From positions 1-64,000 of the forward strand of contig OU744730.1 of assembly GCA_916613615.1 (NCBI GenBank): a stretch of DNA of 64,000 bases, written 5' to 3'. Origin of the DNA: Steromphala cineraria. Taxonomy: Eukaryota; Mollusca; Gastropoda; Trochida; Trochidae. A program made the position numbers and the translations under genes. Under the pieces are notes generated by a model. It ran no database searches. It worked only from the letters and a program-made list of their open reading frames with translations, and was not told the DNA's origin. Of this stretch, positions 10,933-22,368 are shown piece after piece (the stretch's first letter is position 1; every line of letters begins with the position of its first letter).

Positions 10933-12348
10933 TTCATCAGTATTAACGGTGTTTGTCGAAAGCAAGTTCAGGGCTTCTATACTGAAAGTAGGGTTTAAGA
11001 CAAGTAAACTTTGAAATCAAATAGGATCCCGGACTTAGATATTCGGAAACATTGGTTTTTACAATTACATTGATGTTTGATCACAACACGTGCAATAAAT
11101 GAAGGACATCATTTTGGTAAAAGTTTCGAGGACAGGACAATTGCAAGGACTTAAGAAAACAGATGGCATTGGAACTCCTGAACAACAAACAATATTGTTA
11201 AAGAATTGCAAGCATGAGGCGTCCTTTTCAACTGTTCATATTATTTGAAGAACTTTCCACAGAACAAACAGATAAGTTTTGTCACGTCAACTAGGCAAGA
11301 AATGTCAGCGGTAACATTAACTCTTGGTGTTGTAGAAAGTGAAGGCTACTTTCATTTGCCAAACTATGTAAATAAAAAGAAGCAAACTGTTTAATGAATT
11401 TTGGTCACATCTTCTCATGGTTGGTCGCAAAATATTGCTAAAAATAGCATGAATACAGTAAAAACTCTTTATGATATTGGAGTTTGAAGATCGAGACAAT
11501 ATAGACTGACTTGAAGAATGGATTTTGGATGAACCAGGAATTACCATTAGATTGTCGAAGATTGTTTTACATATTTATTACTATAATCCATGTACCTATA
11601 GGTTCACCTTTTGCTTCTTAAGCCAACGCTTTGTGTGTGCAATTATAGTTATGTCCTTGATTTATGATGTGATTTGTTATGTATTGAATTGATTATGTGA
11701 TTTGTTATGTATTGAATTGATTATGTGATTTATCTTATGCATTGCATGGAGATACAAAATACATTAAAAAAAACAACAAAAAGATAGCATTAGTAGTTAC
11801 ATACAATTAAGTTGGATAGCAAATAATTCTGCACAAAATTGGTAATGACATTGAATATCCATTAGAAGGACCCAAAATCAAACTTCATTGAATCTCAAAA
11901 CACAGCAGGAAACCGTTTTCATTATCAAAAGGCTTGACAAACGTCACAATCAGGGCAATTCGTCTCTTCAATTACCTGTCAATGATGTTGAAGTGCCTTT
12001 GTGTTAACTTAACGTAAGGTCTTGTCATTTCAGTTGGAACAAGTCGTCCAAATTGATACCACAAATAGTCGACCGGGTTCATGCCTGGATATATTGCATA
12101 CCATTCTCTAACATTGACGTGATGATCATGCACGACAACAGCTGACAGTTATTACACTGTACTTTTTCATCTAATCGGGTGAAATCTATATATTGAAATA
12201 TATATTCAGTGGTTACAATATTTCCCAATGCGTCGTTAATAAAGAACCTCATTGTTCCCCTTTTCTGTCATCTCTAACGTCATGTAATTGTTTCATGACC
12301 GATACCCTCATGAGGTGTTATTTTACCTTGTAATAATATAAGAATATT
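10933..12348. other. 1.4 kb without a recognised gene
   Basis: Apart from the 28 bp tandem repeat at 11669-11740, nothing is recognised. The 76-codon frame at 11317-11547 (minus) has no family motif. Confidence 0.35.
11669..11740. repeat. Short tandem repeat, 28 bp period, about 2.5 copies
   Basis: GTGATTTGTTATGTATTGAA begins at 11669 and again at 11697, and a third, diverging copy follows. Confidence 0.8.
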
Positions 12349-12480
12349 CAACGAGTTGCGAGGAATTACGGATCATCTGTCCAGAGTTAATTATTGTGAT
12401 AAACTCCGAGCTTAAACGAGGAGTTTGACACAATAATTCTCGAGGGACAGATAATCCGTAATTCCGAGCATCGAGTCTTG
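12349..12480. repeat. Palindrome (hairpin element), about 60 bp arms
   Basis: CAACGAGTTGCGAGGAATTA on the left is answered by TAATTCCGAGCATCGAGTCT on the right. ATCTGTCC pairs with GGACAGAT, and AAACTCC pairs with GGAGTTT, around the loop GAGCTTAAACGA. The mismatch level is higher than in the palindrome at 3827, so this copy is older. Confidence 0.82.
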
Positions 12481-13166
12481 TCTTGTCCCAAGATCATTTT
12501 GATGCATAAAAACGGGGAAAAAGAGAAATATTAAAAAACTACGCTCGGCCGGTTAAGAACAAATTGTACTCATACGCCATTCATAAATTTGCTCACTACT
12601 TCAGGATGAGCGGCTCTAACTAAGTAGTTCGCAACTCACGATCTAATTTGAAATAGTTTTTTTTATTTTGATGTCGCATTATATCAAAACAATTATTGTC
12701 TTATATCATGCAAAATCGTTTTTATTGATTGCGCACAACCGGAAAGAAAAAATAAGACGTCGCTAGCTTTCATCACGTATGACAAATCTAGTGAGGAATG
12801 TATGATCTCACTGTTTGATGTCATGTTTAATGACGTCATAAAGCTATGACGTAACGACAGTATGGCCGGCGATTCTCCATACTAGCGCCGCCTTGAAGAT
12901 TTAAACTTGTATTTACGGCAACGAGAACACCAGAAGGTCTTGATTTCCGATTACAAATGTTGTAGTATTGAGTGAACTTCACAATTTAGGTATAAGATTT
13001 TTCATCTATATCTCTCAACTGATATATATTAGATCCCGGCGTATCATGAATGAATGCAAAATAGTTCCGTCAACCAATCATAATGCGAGTTATTTTTAGA
13101 AAAACTGTAATTCCAATGACCATTATGCAAACTTTAATACCCGACATATCCTTGCCCGCTTGGGAA
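12349..13166 (+). mobile_element. Hairpin-headed non-coding dispersed element, copy 2
   Basis: Same layout as 3827-5085 but shorter: palindrome, then a body bounded by TCCCAAG (12486) and CTTGGGA (ends 13165), with AAAATAGTTCCGTCAACCAA near 13060 close to the right end. The body also contains TGACGTCA-like sites near 12830-12855. No coding frame spans it. Confidence 0.5.
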
Positions 13167-13239
13167 AAAAATAACAATAGCTTTCCTATAGGCATATATC
13201 CATGACAAAAAATGCTCAAAGTGCTATGAGTATTATCAC

Positions 13240-13466
13240 CCTGGCGGGATAGTATATTCAGTGCCGCCGACTAACAAGCGCTCTGTGCAACCTACAGGTC
13301 CCATTTGTACAGCAGGGTGAACTGAGTTCAATGTGGATGAAGTGTCTTGCCCAGGGACACAACACAGGATGGGAGCCAAGTCACAAATCTTAGGTGTCTC
13401 CACCGGGATTCGAACCCGGGTCTCTGGCGTGAGAGGTATGCTAACAACTACACTACTGAGCTCCAA
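13240..13466 (-). mobile_element. tRNA-derived SINE with a conserved central domain
   Basis: Read on the minus strand, the 5' head (13464 down to about 13395) starts GGAGCTCAGTAGTGTAG and contains GACCCGGGTTCGAATCCC, a perfect B box with a 5 bp T-stem-like pair CCGGG/CCCGG. Downstream, near 13350, the plus strand reads GTGTCTTGCCCAGGGACACA. This is the conserved core motif that recurs in SINEs of many invertebrates and fishes. Further on is a tRNA-unrelated tail (CAGCAGGGTGAACTGAG and GTACAAATGGGACC-type sequence). It is transcribed by pol III and moved by a partner LINE; no intact 3' tail is visible. Confidence 0.75.
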
Positions 13467-13799
13467 GCTGGGGTCGAATTTATTTCGCTCAGTGAATACA
13501 TATAAATAGAGGAGACGTCGTAATTGATCCATGAATTTTAGTATTACACCAGTTAATATTGCCATACCAATATTACACTGGCGAGAAATATACGAGCGAG
13601 TAATAAATGGATTCATCTTCACTATAAATGTCATACTTCAGCATTGAAAATACAACAAATAAGAAGATCTAGATGATCGGTCTATTATTTCTTCTTAATT
13701 TGATTACTGCATTTCCAAAATTCATTTTGGCCACCGCCTCATTGTTTTAGATTTAAATATTTATAACTAGAAATATGTGCATGTGATGCACTCTGATGT

Positions 13800-14830
13800 C
13801 CCCCGCTAACATTTAACCCGAAAGTGACCCTAGCCCCATTATGTACAAATTTCAAATTGTTTCCATGGAAACCAGAAAATTAACAATTTAGAATAACCAA
13901 ATTAGCAAAAGGCACCACTCCTCCAGTAGTTCTAACCACATATCAAGTCTAGTCAAAACATTCTGAATAGTTTTTAAGCTTAAGTACGGAAACAGACCCT
14001 ACCCCCATATACACCTTGTTCAACTTGTTTCTATAGAAACCAGAATTTTTTTTCAGAATAACTAAAATAGAAAAAGGGACCACTCCACCACTAGGTCAAA
14101 CCACATGCAAAGTTTCGTAAAACCATATTGAATAGTTTTTTAGATATGGCCTGGGAATGGTCCTCCCTCCATTTGTTCTAAGTACAAACTGTTTCCATGG
14201 AAACCTGGAAAATTATATAATTCAGAATGAACAAAATAGCAAAAGGCACCACTCCACCACTAGATTTAACCACATATCAAGTTTCGTAAAAATATATTGA
14301 ACAGTTTTGGAGATATTGCCCTGAAACGAAAGCATCCCCTAATATGCACTAAGTTCAAAATGTTTCCATGGAAACCAGAAAAAATAAAACATTCAGAATA
14401 ACCCAAATAGCAAAAGGCACCACTCCAGTGACTAGATCTAACCACATACCAAGTTTCGTAAAAAAATATTGAACGGTTTTGGAGATATGGCCCTATGGCT
14501 AGGAAACGAAATCGTCCCCCAATATGCACAAAGTTCAAACTGTTGCCATGGAAACCAGAAAAAATTAAAAATTCAGAATAACCAAAATATCAAAAGGCTC
14601 CACTCCACCACTAGATCTAACCACATACCAAGTTTTGTACAAAATATTGAACGATTTTGGAGATATTGCCCGGAAACGAAATCATCCCCAATATGCACTA
14701 AGTTCAAAATGATTCCATGGAAACCAGAAATTTTTTTTCAGAATAACCCAAACAGCAAAAGGCACCACTCCACCACTAGATCTAACCACATACCAAGTTT
14801 CGTAAAAAAATATTGAACGAAAGCGTTACG
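13800..14830. repeat. Dispersed element with six imperfect tandem units of about 170 bp
   Basis: The landmark TTCCATGGAAACC (or a variant) occurs at 13861, 14029, 14193, 14364, 14544 and 14713, with spacings of 168, 164, 171, 180 and 169. Each unit also carries GCAAAAGGCACCACTCC, an AACCACATA(C/T)CAAGTTT segment and a TTTGGAGATAT-type segment. The left end contains GATGTCCCCCGCTAAC. The units resemble those in the 25.6-27.1 and 29.4-30.2 kb elements (CCATGGAAACC, AAGTTTGGTGAA, GGAGATATG), so these are one superfamily. The open frames in it are incidental. Confidence 0.8.
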
Positions 14831-14910
14831 GAAATGGTAGATTTTTCCACACTCCGTCAACATTATTAGTTACCAATAGACTTATAATCTTAGGTGGGGT
14901 TTATAGTTGT

Positions 14911-15228
14911 GTTTATACGGCGAGCGTTTGCATATGAGTAAATCATTACACATATGCAAATTTGCTCTCATGAGTAAAATTTGCCGTATGGACGCATTTG
15001 CACATATGTATATTTTACTACCGTAAGTAAATTTTTCACTACCGTAAGCAAATTTGCACCTAGTCAGGGGCAGGTGTAAATGCCATACTACCATGAGTAA
15101 ATGTCGACTTTTTTTACTACCCTAAGTAAATCTCGCTGTATGAACGTGTAGCAAAACTACTCTTACACATGTGTGTATATTTACTACCCTGAGCAAATTA
15201 GTTTATATGCAAAGGCCGCAGTATAAAC
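14911..15228. mobile_element. MITE-like element with imperfect TIRs and internal TACCGTAAGTAAAT motifs
   Basis: The left end GTTTATACGGCGAGCGTTTG pairs with the right-end complement GTTTATACTGCGGCCTTTGC. The interior repeats variants of CTACC(G/C)TAAGTAAAT and CATGAGTAAAT about six times in both orientations. No coding capacity. Probably a non-autonomous DNA element whose interior evolved by short duplication. Confidence 0.6.
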
Positions 15229-16560
15229 AAGGCTAGATTGATAAAGTAGGCGGCAATCTTGATGCTTATCAACTGGGCTCTTCTATCATTTCACAATAAC
15301 TTTCTCTCACCGATACCTATTTTGTTTTCCTGATAAAATTGCCAAAACTTGGCGTAATAGCTCAAGCTTAAACTCAAGCTCTTTATTCTCTGAAAACCGC
15401 GAAAGATAAACATATATACATTTACATATCAACAAGACAGCAGCTTACTGACAAATCAATAATTCATTTTTTAACTGCGTTGAATATTTGATTAAAAAAC
15501 TTCCGTATTGTAGATATTGTATTGCAATACAGGAAAGCGTATTGCAATATATTGGTACTTCTTTCTTTCAAGAATGTGCATGCTCTCTTGTCTAAATATG
15601 AGCGTGGTATAAATGTGGAAAATTAAACCTCACAATATGTAAGAAAACATCAAATAGATTTAACATCCTAAATGGAGAGTAAAAGTAAGTTGCTGTCGTC
15701 AAAGCTCTTATGATTAAAACAATTATTAAATTGTTGTTGCAAAACTGACAATAGATGATTTTATTTTTACTGAAACAGATCCAGTGACAGTGGCATCTGC
15801 TTACGCAAGATTTTCTGTGGTTGCTATCTAGCTAACTATGACAGAAAGCAATAGTCCAATCAGAAAGTAACTGGAGGTTGCTCACAATCGCCTGTATAGT
15901 AGGGGCGCTGATATCAGAACAGAAAACTCAAGGGTCAGCAGCCAGGCATAAAACTGACAGTTCGGAAACTGACGTTAGGCTTAGGAAGATGTTCAACCGT
16001 GTGCTTCTATATCATATTTTTAGATGTAACCATCCCAAGATTTTTAATATATCTGCTCTGTATTTCAGAACTCTTCTCTACTGTTTACCCTGGAAGTTGA
16101 AAAGGAGATAGCTTCACTAATGTCTACCACATTTATTACTTATCTATAAGGCAGAGGAAACGTGATTTGATTGATTCATATAAATACTGCACTTACATGT
16201 ACAGCTCTTACAGCATTTTATGTTAATCACAAGAGACTTTTCATTGGATGTGTATTGACAACTTTGTTAAAAGGTAAATGACTAAAATTTGAAATCAATA
16301 ACACAATTTCATTGTTGTTGGACCCTAAAGAAATAAAATATTTACTTATCTATCTAGTCTTAAAATGGAATATTATAATGATCTTTTAAATAGCATTTTA
16401 TGAAATTGATTTATCTGCTGATATACATGTACCTTAAGTATATCTACCTATATCTCTTGTTTTGGTTTTCATATACACGTGTCTTGAACATCTGCATTTA
16501 ATTTTCTTAATTCCGACATTCCTTCTGGAATGGATGTGAAGGAAAGAAGAAATAGTGGCT
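15229..16560. other. 1.3 kb without a recognised gene
   Basis: Contains a pair of self-palindromic 12-mers, GTATTGCAATAC at 15519 and GTATTGCAATAT at 15539, and a 77-codon frame at 15878-16111 with no recognisable motif. Nothing else is seen. Confidence 0.35.
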
Positions 16561-17420
16561 TCTTGGTAATTCTCTGGAATCTCGCACTTTTTCAAGGGGC
16601 ATAACCTATGGCACTTAAATATTCATTAAGCAACAATATGGTTGTGGTACATGTTAAAGCTTCCAGAGCATTTGCCAAGGTCTGCTATGTATTTCAGAAG
16701 CAAAGAAAAGTCGCGATTCGCATATTTTGACGTAATCGCTCTTTTTCAAGGGGCATAACACTTGGTCACCTAAATTTTATTTGCCATAATAGGGTTTTAA
16801 ACACACGTAAATGCTCCCTGAACCTTTGCGAAGTTCCTTATATTTCTTAAGCAGAAAAGAATTCCGCGTTTCGCAAATTTTGACGTAATCACACTTTTTC
16901 AAGGTTTTCAACTAATGGCGCTAAAAGTTTTAATAAATGCAAATAGGGTTGTGATACATTTAAAAGGTCAAAGAGCATTTGTATTTTCGAAGCTAAAAAT
17001 GATGACCTACTCTTTTGTTCCAAGCGTGATAAGTTTCTTAAATATGCATATTTCTAAACCAAACTTTTATCAAACGTAAACCACAGGGTGCTCTATCGTT
17101 TGGAATAAACAAGTTTTCTCTCCAAGTTTTAGTTTGGGCTACAGATTCAAACCTAGAGACGAACATGTTGTCAATCTAAACCAAATCGTTGAATAGGACT
17201 CAGTCAAGAGATTACGTTTTCTTGTACCAAGCGTGATAAGTTTCTTTAATATTCATATTTCAAAAGCAAACTCTCATCAAACTTACATCTCTGGGTTCTC
17301 TATCAAGTGGGATAAACAAATTTTCTTTCCGAGTTTTAGTTTGGGCTACAGATTCGAACGGACGGACGGACACTCGGAGCCCTATATACTCCCGACTACG
17401 CAATAGCGGGGATATAATGA
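16560..17420. repeat. Dispersed element with internal tandem units (about 154 bp and 207 bp)
   Basis: A CTTTTTCAAGG-based unit recurs near 16585, 16739 and 16892 (spacing about 154). A second type with CCAAGCGTGATAAGTTTCTT recurs near 17017 and 17224 (spacing about 207), and each copy of it ends in AGTTTTAGTTTGGGCTACAG. The right end is CGGACGGACGGACACTCGG followed by CAATAGCGGGGATATA, the complement of the TATACCCCCGC-type end seen on the 18.8, 25.6 and 29.4 kb copies. This is consistent with short inverted termini. Confidence 0.65.
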
Positions 17421-17469
17421 CATAATTTCACTCTCTCATATGTAAATTAATATCTATGAATATTACGAA

Positions 17470-17515
17470 CATTTCTCATTTGAATAATATTTGTATTATT
17501 ATTCAAAGAGAAATG
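17470..17515. repeat. Short perfect-type hairpin
   Basis: CATTTCTCATTTGAATAATA on the left is answered by TATTATTCAAAGAGAAATG on the right, with a loop of about 7 nt. Confidence 0.7.
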
Positions 17516-18200
17516 GAATATATATTGTATATGAATAAATAAAAACATAAATTGAGTTTCAATGATAACAATCTATATTGTTGTTCAAACTGAACACGGA
17601 TTTCTAAATTATATAATTATTGTTAATAACTGCCTGGAAGGAAAAGGAGGGTTAATCAGGGTCGTTTATGGGTGGATATAATTTTTAAAAAGCATGTCTA
17701 GTAAAATTTAAAGTTAAGATGAAACCAAAATTGTATTAGTATTTTCCGAGGCACTCGTAACGTTTTCTGAGTGTACAAATGAGTTTAAGTTCAGAGAATT
17801 TTGTTCAAGCTTTTTGAATTGACAATGAAAAACAAATGAAAGAGGAAAAGAAAAGTCAACTCAAGTGGTGAACAATATTATGTAGCGTCATATTGACATT
17901 CATTCGGATTTATTATGGTTTTTAGTTTATGGGGATTAAGTCTATTATCCTACCTCATGTAAAAATCTCGATCTCTGATTGGTTCACGTGACCCTTAACA
18001 AATTCCCATATACACCTTCACCGAGGGAGAATAAATCCCTTATACCCCGCGAGTAAAGCGTGTTTCCACGTCAATCATTCAAAGTCACGTGATAAGGTCA
18101 TAGGTCAACCAGTATGCCGTGACTCGGACCTTTGTTGTTGTTTTGAAATAAAGATTTTGTTCACTTCTGATTGTGTTTTTAACAATAGTTTTAGACATTC
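17516..18200. other. Stretch without a recognised gene
   Basis: No gene seen. From about 17936 it contains CTGATTGGTTCACGTGACC, a CCAAT-type motif next to an E-box-like CACGTG. This may be the body of the element whose palindrome follows at 18201. Confidence 0.35.
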
Positions 18201-18362
18201 GGTAAGATAAATTCGTTATCACATTGCATAGCGGGTTACATCGGTATTTATTATTCCCTTGAAAGGTTTATGCAACTCGCGTTCCGCTCGTTGCATAAAA
18301 CCTTTCGCGGGAATAATAAATACCGATGTAACCCGTTATGCAATGTGATAACTTATATTATC
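18201..18362. repeat. Near-perfect palindrome (hairpin element), about 70 bp arms
   Basis: GTTATCACATTGCATA (18215) is matched by TATGCAATGTGATAAC on the right. The arms continue through GGGTTACATCGGTATTTATT and ATTCCC to TTTATGCAAC, around the loop TCGCGTTCCGCTC. Only a handful of mismatches are present, indicating a young or gene-converted copy. Confidence 0.9.
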
Positions 18363-18835
18363 CAAAGACTGCTATGTTCTGAAAAAGAACACAAGTATAC
18401 GTATTTGTTCCGCTTCAAATAAATCAAACGTATATATTATTTCACGCTGAAAATTAGTCTATGAAAGGAAGTTTTGTGGTGTCAAATTGACGTAGGATTG
18501 TGACATTTTTTTTCGACTCGTACTTTCAAAAGAAATTTCTAAGACAGCTTGTTAGATATAAGACAGGAACTGGGAGAAGTGGTTCTTTCGGATCCTTCCA
18601 CCCCTAAATAACCAAGCAAGACAAAAATGCTATAGATGAGCAACTTCTTTATTCTGACAATAGCGCCGTTATGGTATTGATCATTACCATTGTGAACCTA
18701 TAGAATTTGCTTCGTCTTTATGTGGCTGCTAACTTCTAGAATTGCACTCAAACGCTATCAAAGGAATCAGTTATGTTGTGTTGAGAGAATATCTACGGGG
18801 TTAGTGAAATACAATTCAGATGAAACAAGAAAAAA
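18363..18835. other. Stretch without a recognised gene
   Basis: No gene, RNA or repeat recognised. Confidence 0.35.
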
Positions 18836-19615
18836 AGTGGGCAAGGCTCACATACCCCCGCATCCCGTCTGATTTCTTCTCCTTCGTTCCAAACCCATTT
18901 TGGTCCTTTGAAAGAGCCAAGAGTATCACCAGGTGAAACAAAAACCACAATTTCATCTACCTAACTGTAAAAATTCAGATAAAACGTGTCCAAATTGGAG
19001 CATCAGACTAGTCATTTGCACCAAGTTCAAACCCAAACCCAAGGGCCATAACTGCGCATTTGGTAGCAGCTTTCAAACTCAATGAAAAGTATTATCAGGT
19101 GGATCAATGTTCAGTCGAATTGAAGAATCAAGGGCCAGAACTCTGTGAAAAATAATATTTCGAGAATTGTTTTCAAACTTGATGATAAGTTTCATCAGGT
19201 GTATCCATAACCAAAATGTCATTCATCTAGGTGTAATACTTTCTGCGGAAATCTGTCCCCATTGGAGCATCAGAACTGTTAATCGCTCCAAATCAAATTG
19301 TGCAATCATGGGCAATATCTCTATCACAAATAATATTTCGGAAATTGCTTTCGAACTGGATCAAGAGTATTATCAGGTGTACCATGACCAAATTTCATAC
19401 ACCTAGGTGTTATAGTTTCTGTGGAAATCTGTCCCCATTGGGGCATTAGACCACTTAAAAGCTTCAAGTCCAATTTCAGAAACATTCGGAAATGGCCTTC
19501 GAACTCGATCAAGGGTATCATCAGGAGAACCAATAACCAAAATTTCACTCATCTAGGTGTTATAGTTTCTGGGATACAGATTCTGATGTACAGTGTACAT
19601 ACAGTGTGAGTGTAC
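18836..19615. repeat. Dispersed GCTCACATACCCCCGC-headed element with imperfect internal repeats
   Basis: It starts with GGCAAGGCTCACATACCCCC, the same head as the copies at 25613 and 29430. Inside, a unit carrying ATCAGGTG(T)A, CAAAATTTCAT(T/A)CA, TCTAGGTGTTATAGTTTCTG and AATCTGTCCCCATTGG recurs three to four times at roughly 145-180 bp. The two overlapping open frames at 19167-19609 are products of this repeat and not genes. Confidence 0.65.
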
Positions 19616-20925
19616 CACTTTTCGTAAAAAAAAGATATTAAAAGGTGTTCGCGCTAAGGACCGAAGGCGGACCCTCTGCACTAAGTTCACACTGTTGACT
19701 TGGAAATCAGATCAATATAAAAAATTATTATCTTTATTTTAAGAAACTCGGTTGTTCCTAAACTCAGCCTATAAAATGGAAAAGATTTTTTTTATATACC
19801 AACAAGTTCCGCTAAATTCCGTCATAATACGGTTTAAACTTATTTTATTTCGCAAATGAAATGAAGATTGTTGAACAAGCCACAAGGCTTATTTGAACAC
19901 CGCTACTAAACACAACATAACATAAAGCTGGACACAATATACAATACAATCCTAAATATATATATATATATATCATTGATGGAAACAGATCAACTCAGTT
20001 TGTTAACTCAAGCGTAATGTTGTTATAGATTCCTATAGTTTGCTGCAGTTTAAATATTATTTTGATATTACAGAAATATACAAATGATTAAATGTTAATT
20101 GTTGAAAGCGCTTCCTTTTTCTAATGAAGCGATGTAAGGATGTTGTTGTTTTTGCTTTTATTTAGGATTCGTTTCTATACAATTCCGTTTAATATCATAT
20201 CCTCGTGTATAGAAATACATATTTGTTTTAAGTTATGGTAGTTTCGACAGACAAACAGATAGTGAAGGGTGTCTTCGTTAAAATGGCCCCTAGAACACCT
20301 AGATATTTCAGATATGTGTCGGTAATATTTATCTGCATTCAAATCAAACGTCAGGAGACATTGAATTATTTGAAAAAAATCCCCGAAATTTAAGTCAAAG
20401 TTACTTGGGGATACAGCTCGGCTTATTGTCGTTTTACATTGGGTAGGGATAGGGCATTCGTCAATGCGACGGGTAAAGAGTTCCTTGAATCAATGACGCT
20501 AGGTAAAAAAAGAAAGAGAATATCTCTACGTCCTACAATTGATTGATTGAATGGAAGTACTGTTTCTTTGATTATAGTTATTTAGTTCCGATACTGTACC
20601 TGGTACAAGTTCGTCAAGTTAGAAAATCTGGAGCCATACCGTGATACATTTTATAAAACTCACGAGCTGAAAGCGATGTCTTCGATTTTTCAATGTGCTG
20701 TAGTTAGTTTAGCATGACTTAATAATCGATGTGTCATGTTTTCGATCAGGTTTTAGCGACTAGAGTGACCCCCCTTCTGTATTCTATATTATAGGTAGAG
20801 ATTACGTTAATATCTTTATTTCTTGACCAATTCCGTTCAAATTTGGGATGAAGTTTTATCTCAACATATGAAAACGATATATGAGTACAAAAGTCCAGGT
20901 TTTGAATAATTGTTGTTATATTGTC
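19616..20925. other. 1.3 kb without a recognised gene
   Basis: Near 19672-19700 a piece reading TGCACTAAGTTCACACTGTT resembles the 13.8-14.8 kb unit. A (TA)9 microsatellite lies at 19956-19973. Nothing else is recognised. Confidence 0.35.
19956..19973. repeat. (TA)n microsatellite
   Basis: Eighteen bases of alternating A and T. Confidence 0.9.
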
Positions 20926-20975
20926 CACTCCGAGATTCGAACTCCTGTGCTGTGATAACTCAACTGACATCAAAA

Positions 20976-22368
20976 TGTATTAACTGACAAAGAAAATGAC
21001 ATGCAATGTGCCCTTGAATTGTATCTCGATACAGGCATACAACAACATACATACTATTGTACCAAGAGGTTAGGTGATGTGGAGTTTACGCCGCTTTCAA
21101 GAGTATTTCACTTATATCACAGATGTTAGTATGATTGCAGGGAGAAACCCGCAATACCATTGTGGATTGTACCAAGAACTTTCTGTTTTGATTCTGAAAT
21201 TTCTTAGAAAAATATAGTAAATAAAAATAAAGTAATAAGAACACCTAGGGATAAAAACAGCTTCCGTGTACAACACTGATGGTACTCATACAACAGTAAA
21301 ACAACCTTACGTCAAATATATCAAAGTTAGTAAGTATTCCCTATAATGAAACAACACCTCTTTATAACACTATGCAAAGTATAGGCACGTGCGTGCACGC
21401 TTATCATCGACTTGTGATGTTATTAGCGTCGGGTTACCTGTGTCTAATGTGGATACCTGCAGAGAGAAACACGATGTTTGTAAGTACATTTTTATGTAAT
21501 AATTACAATTCTAACATGACACGAAAACTAGTTTGAAAATACTGCGTTCTGATTGGTTACTCATAAACATTTTGGAGTAATTATTTCACCGATAATCACC
21601 TCTAAATATTTACGACCGCTTCACATTCCTCAGCGCACTCATATACAATCTGCAGTGCACTCAACGACGTTCTGTTTACAATATACATGTTGGCGACGAC
21701 ACTTGTCGACATTTTGAAACACCTACAAATTTTAATCGAATAACGAGGTTTTTGGTTCCTGTTTGAAGTGTTTCTTACTGCTTCGCGATGTAAATTAATC
21801 ACAGGCCACAGATCTATAAACAAAATCAACGATCGCACACCTCTCATACAGCGATTCATCAAATAAACGGAAGCGACTTTATTCTTTAATGCTGTCAGTG
21901 CCCCTACCTCTAATTTACAAGTGACCACTTCTCCTGTCACAGTCTCCCAAACCATGACACAAAATATACCATTCTTGACAACTTTCCCTGAGTTTGAAAC
22001 AGTTCACCGACACGTAGTGGACAACTATTTTCAGAGTAACGTCCCTTGATTTGGTCAGTCCTTGTCGCTCTTGTAGGGGTGATATGGGTCGACCCATGTA
22101 TTTAGTTTTAAAAAATCGTAACTTTGACGATATTGAAATCTGTTTTCTATTGATAATATGCTATATATATTACAGATGAGTCTATTTAAACACGTTTTTT
22201 CTGTATGTAATGACATTTTAATTGTTATGTGTTCTTTATGAAAGTGGACTGTACCGTTGTTTTGCAAGAGAGTGGAACCGGTCTGCACCGGTTTGACCTA
22301 ATCACATTGCTTTTGCGCAAGTCAAAATAGTTCCACCTTTTTTCACTAATTAGTCATGTTAGAATGGT
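20976..22368. other. 1.4 kb without a recognised gene
   Basis: A 117-codon frame at 21602-21955 (minus) is comparatively GC-rich but has no family motif, overlaps another frame at 21915-22097, and lies next to a hairpin element. Near 21551 the CTGATTGGTTACTC motif recurs. It may be the body of the element whose palindrome is at 22369-22525. Confidence 0.35.

Noticed and set aside
13236..13634. 132-codon minus-strand open frame
   Set aside because: It runs through the tRNA-derived SINE, and its conserved-looking part is the SINE head translated.
14266..14816. Overlapping 90- and 115-codon frames on opposite strands
   Set aside because: Both consist of translated about 170 bp tandem units and carry internally repeated peptide pieces.
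19167..19609. Three overlapping frames of 62-79 codons
   Set aside because: They lie within the imperfect tandem repeats of a dispersed element.
20929..20972. B-box-like GTTCGAATCTCGG on the minus strand as a tRNA or SINE
   Set aside because: The matching A box is poor and no tRNA fold could be drawn. Probably chance or a very old remnant.
21602..21955. 117-codon minus-strand frame, GC-richer than its surroundings
   Set aside because: No motif and overlap with another frame. It lies close to the 22369 hairpin element and may be its body. Not strong enough to call a gene.
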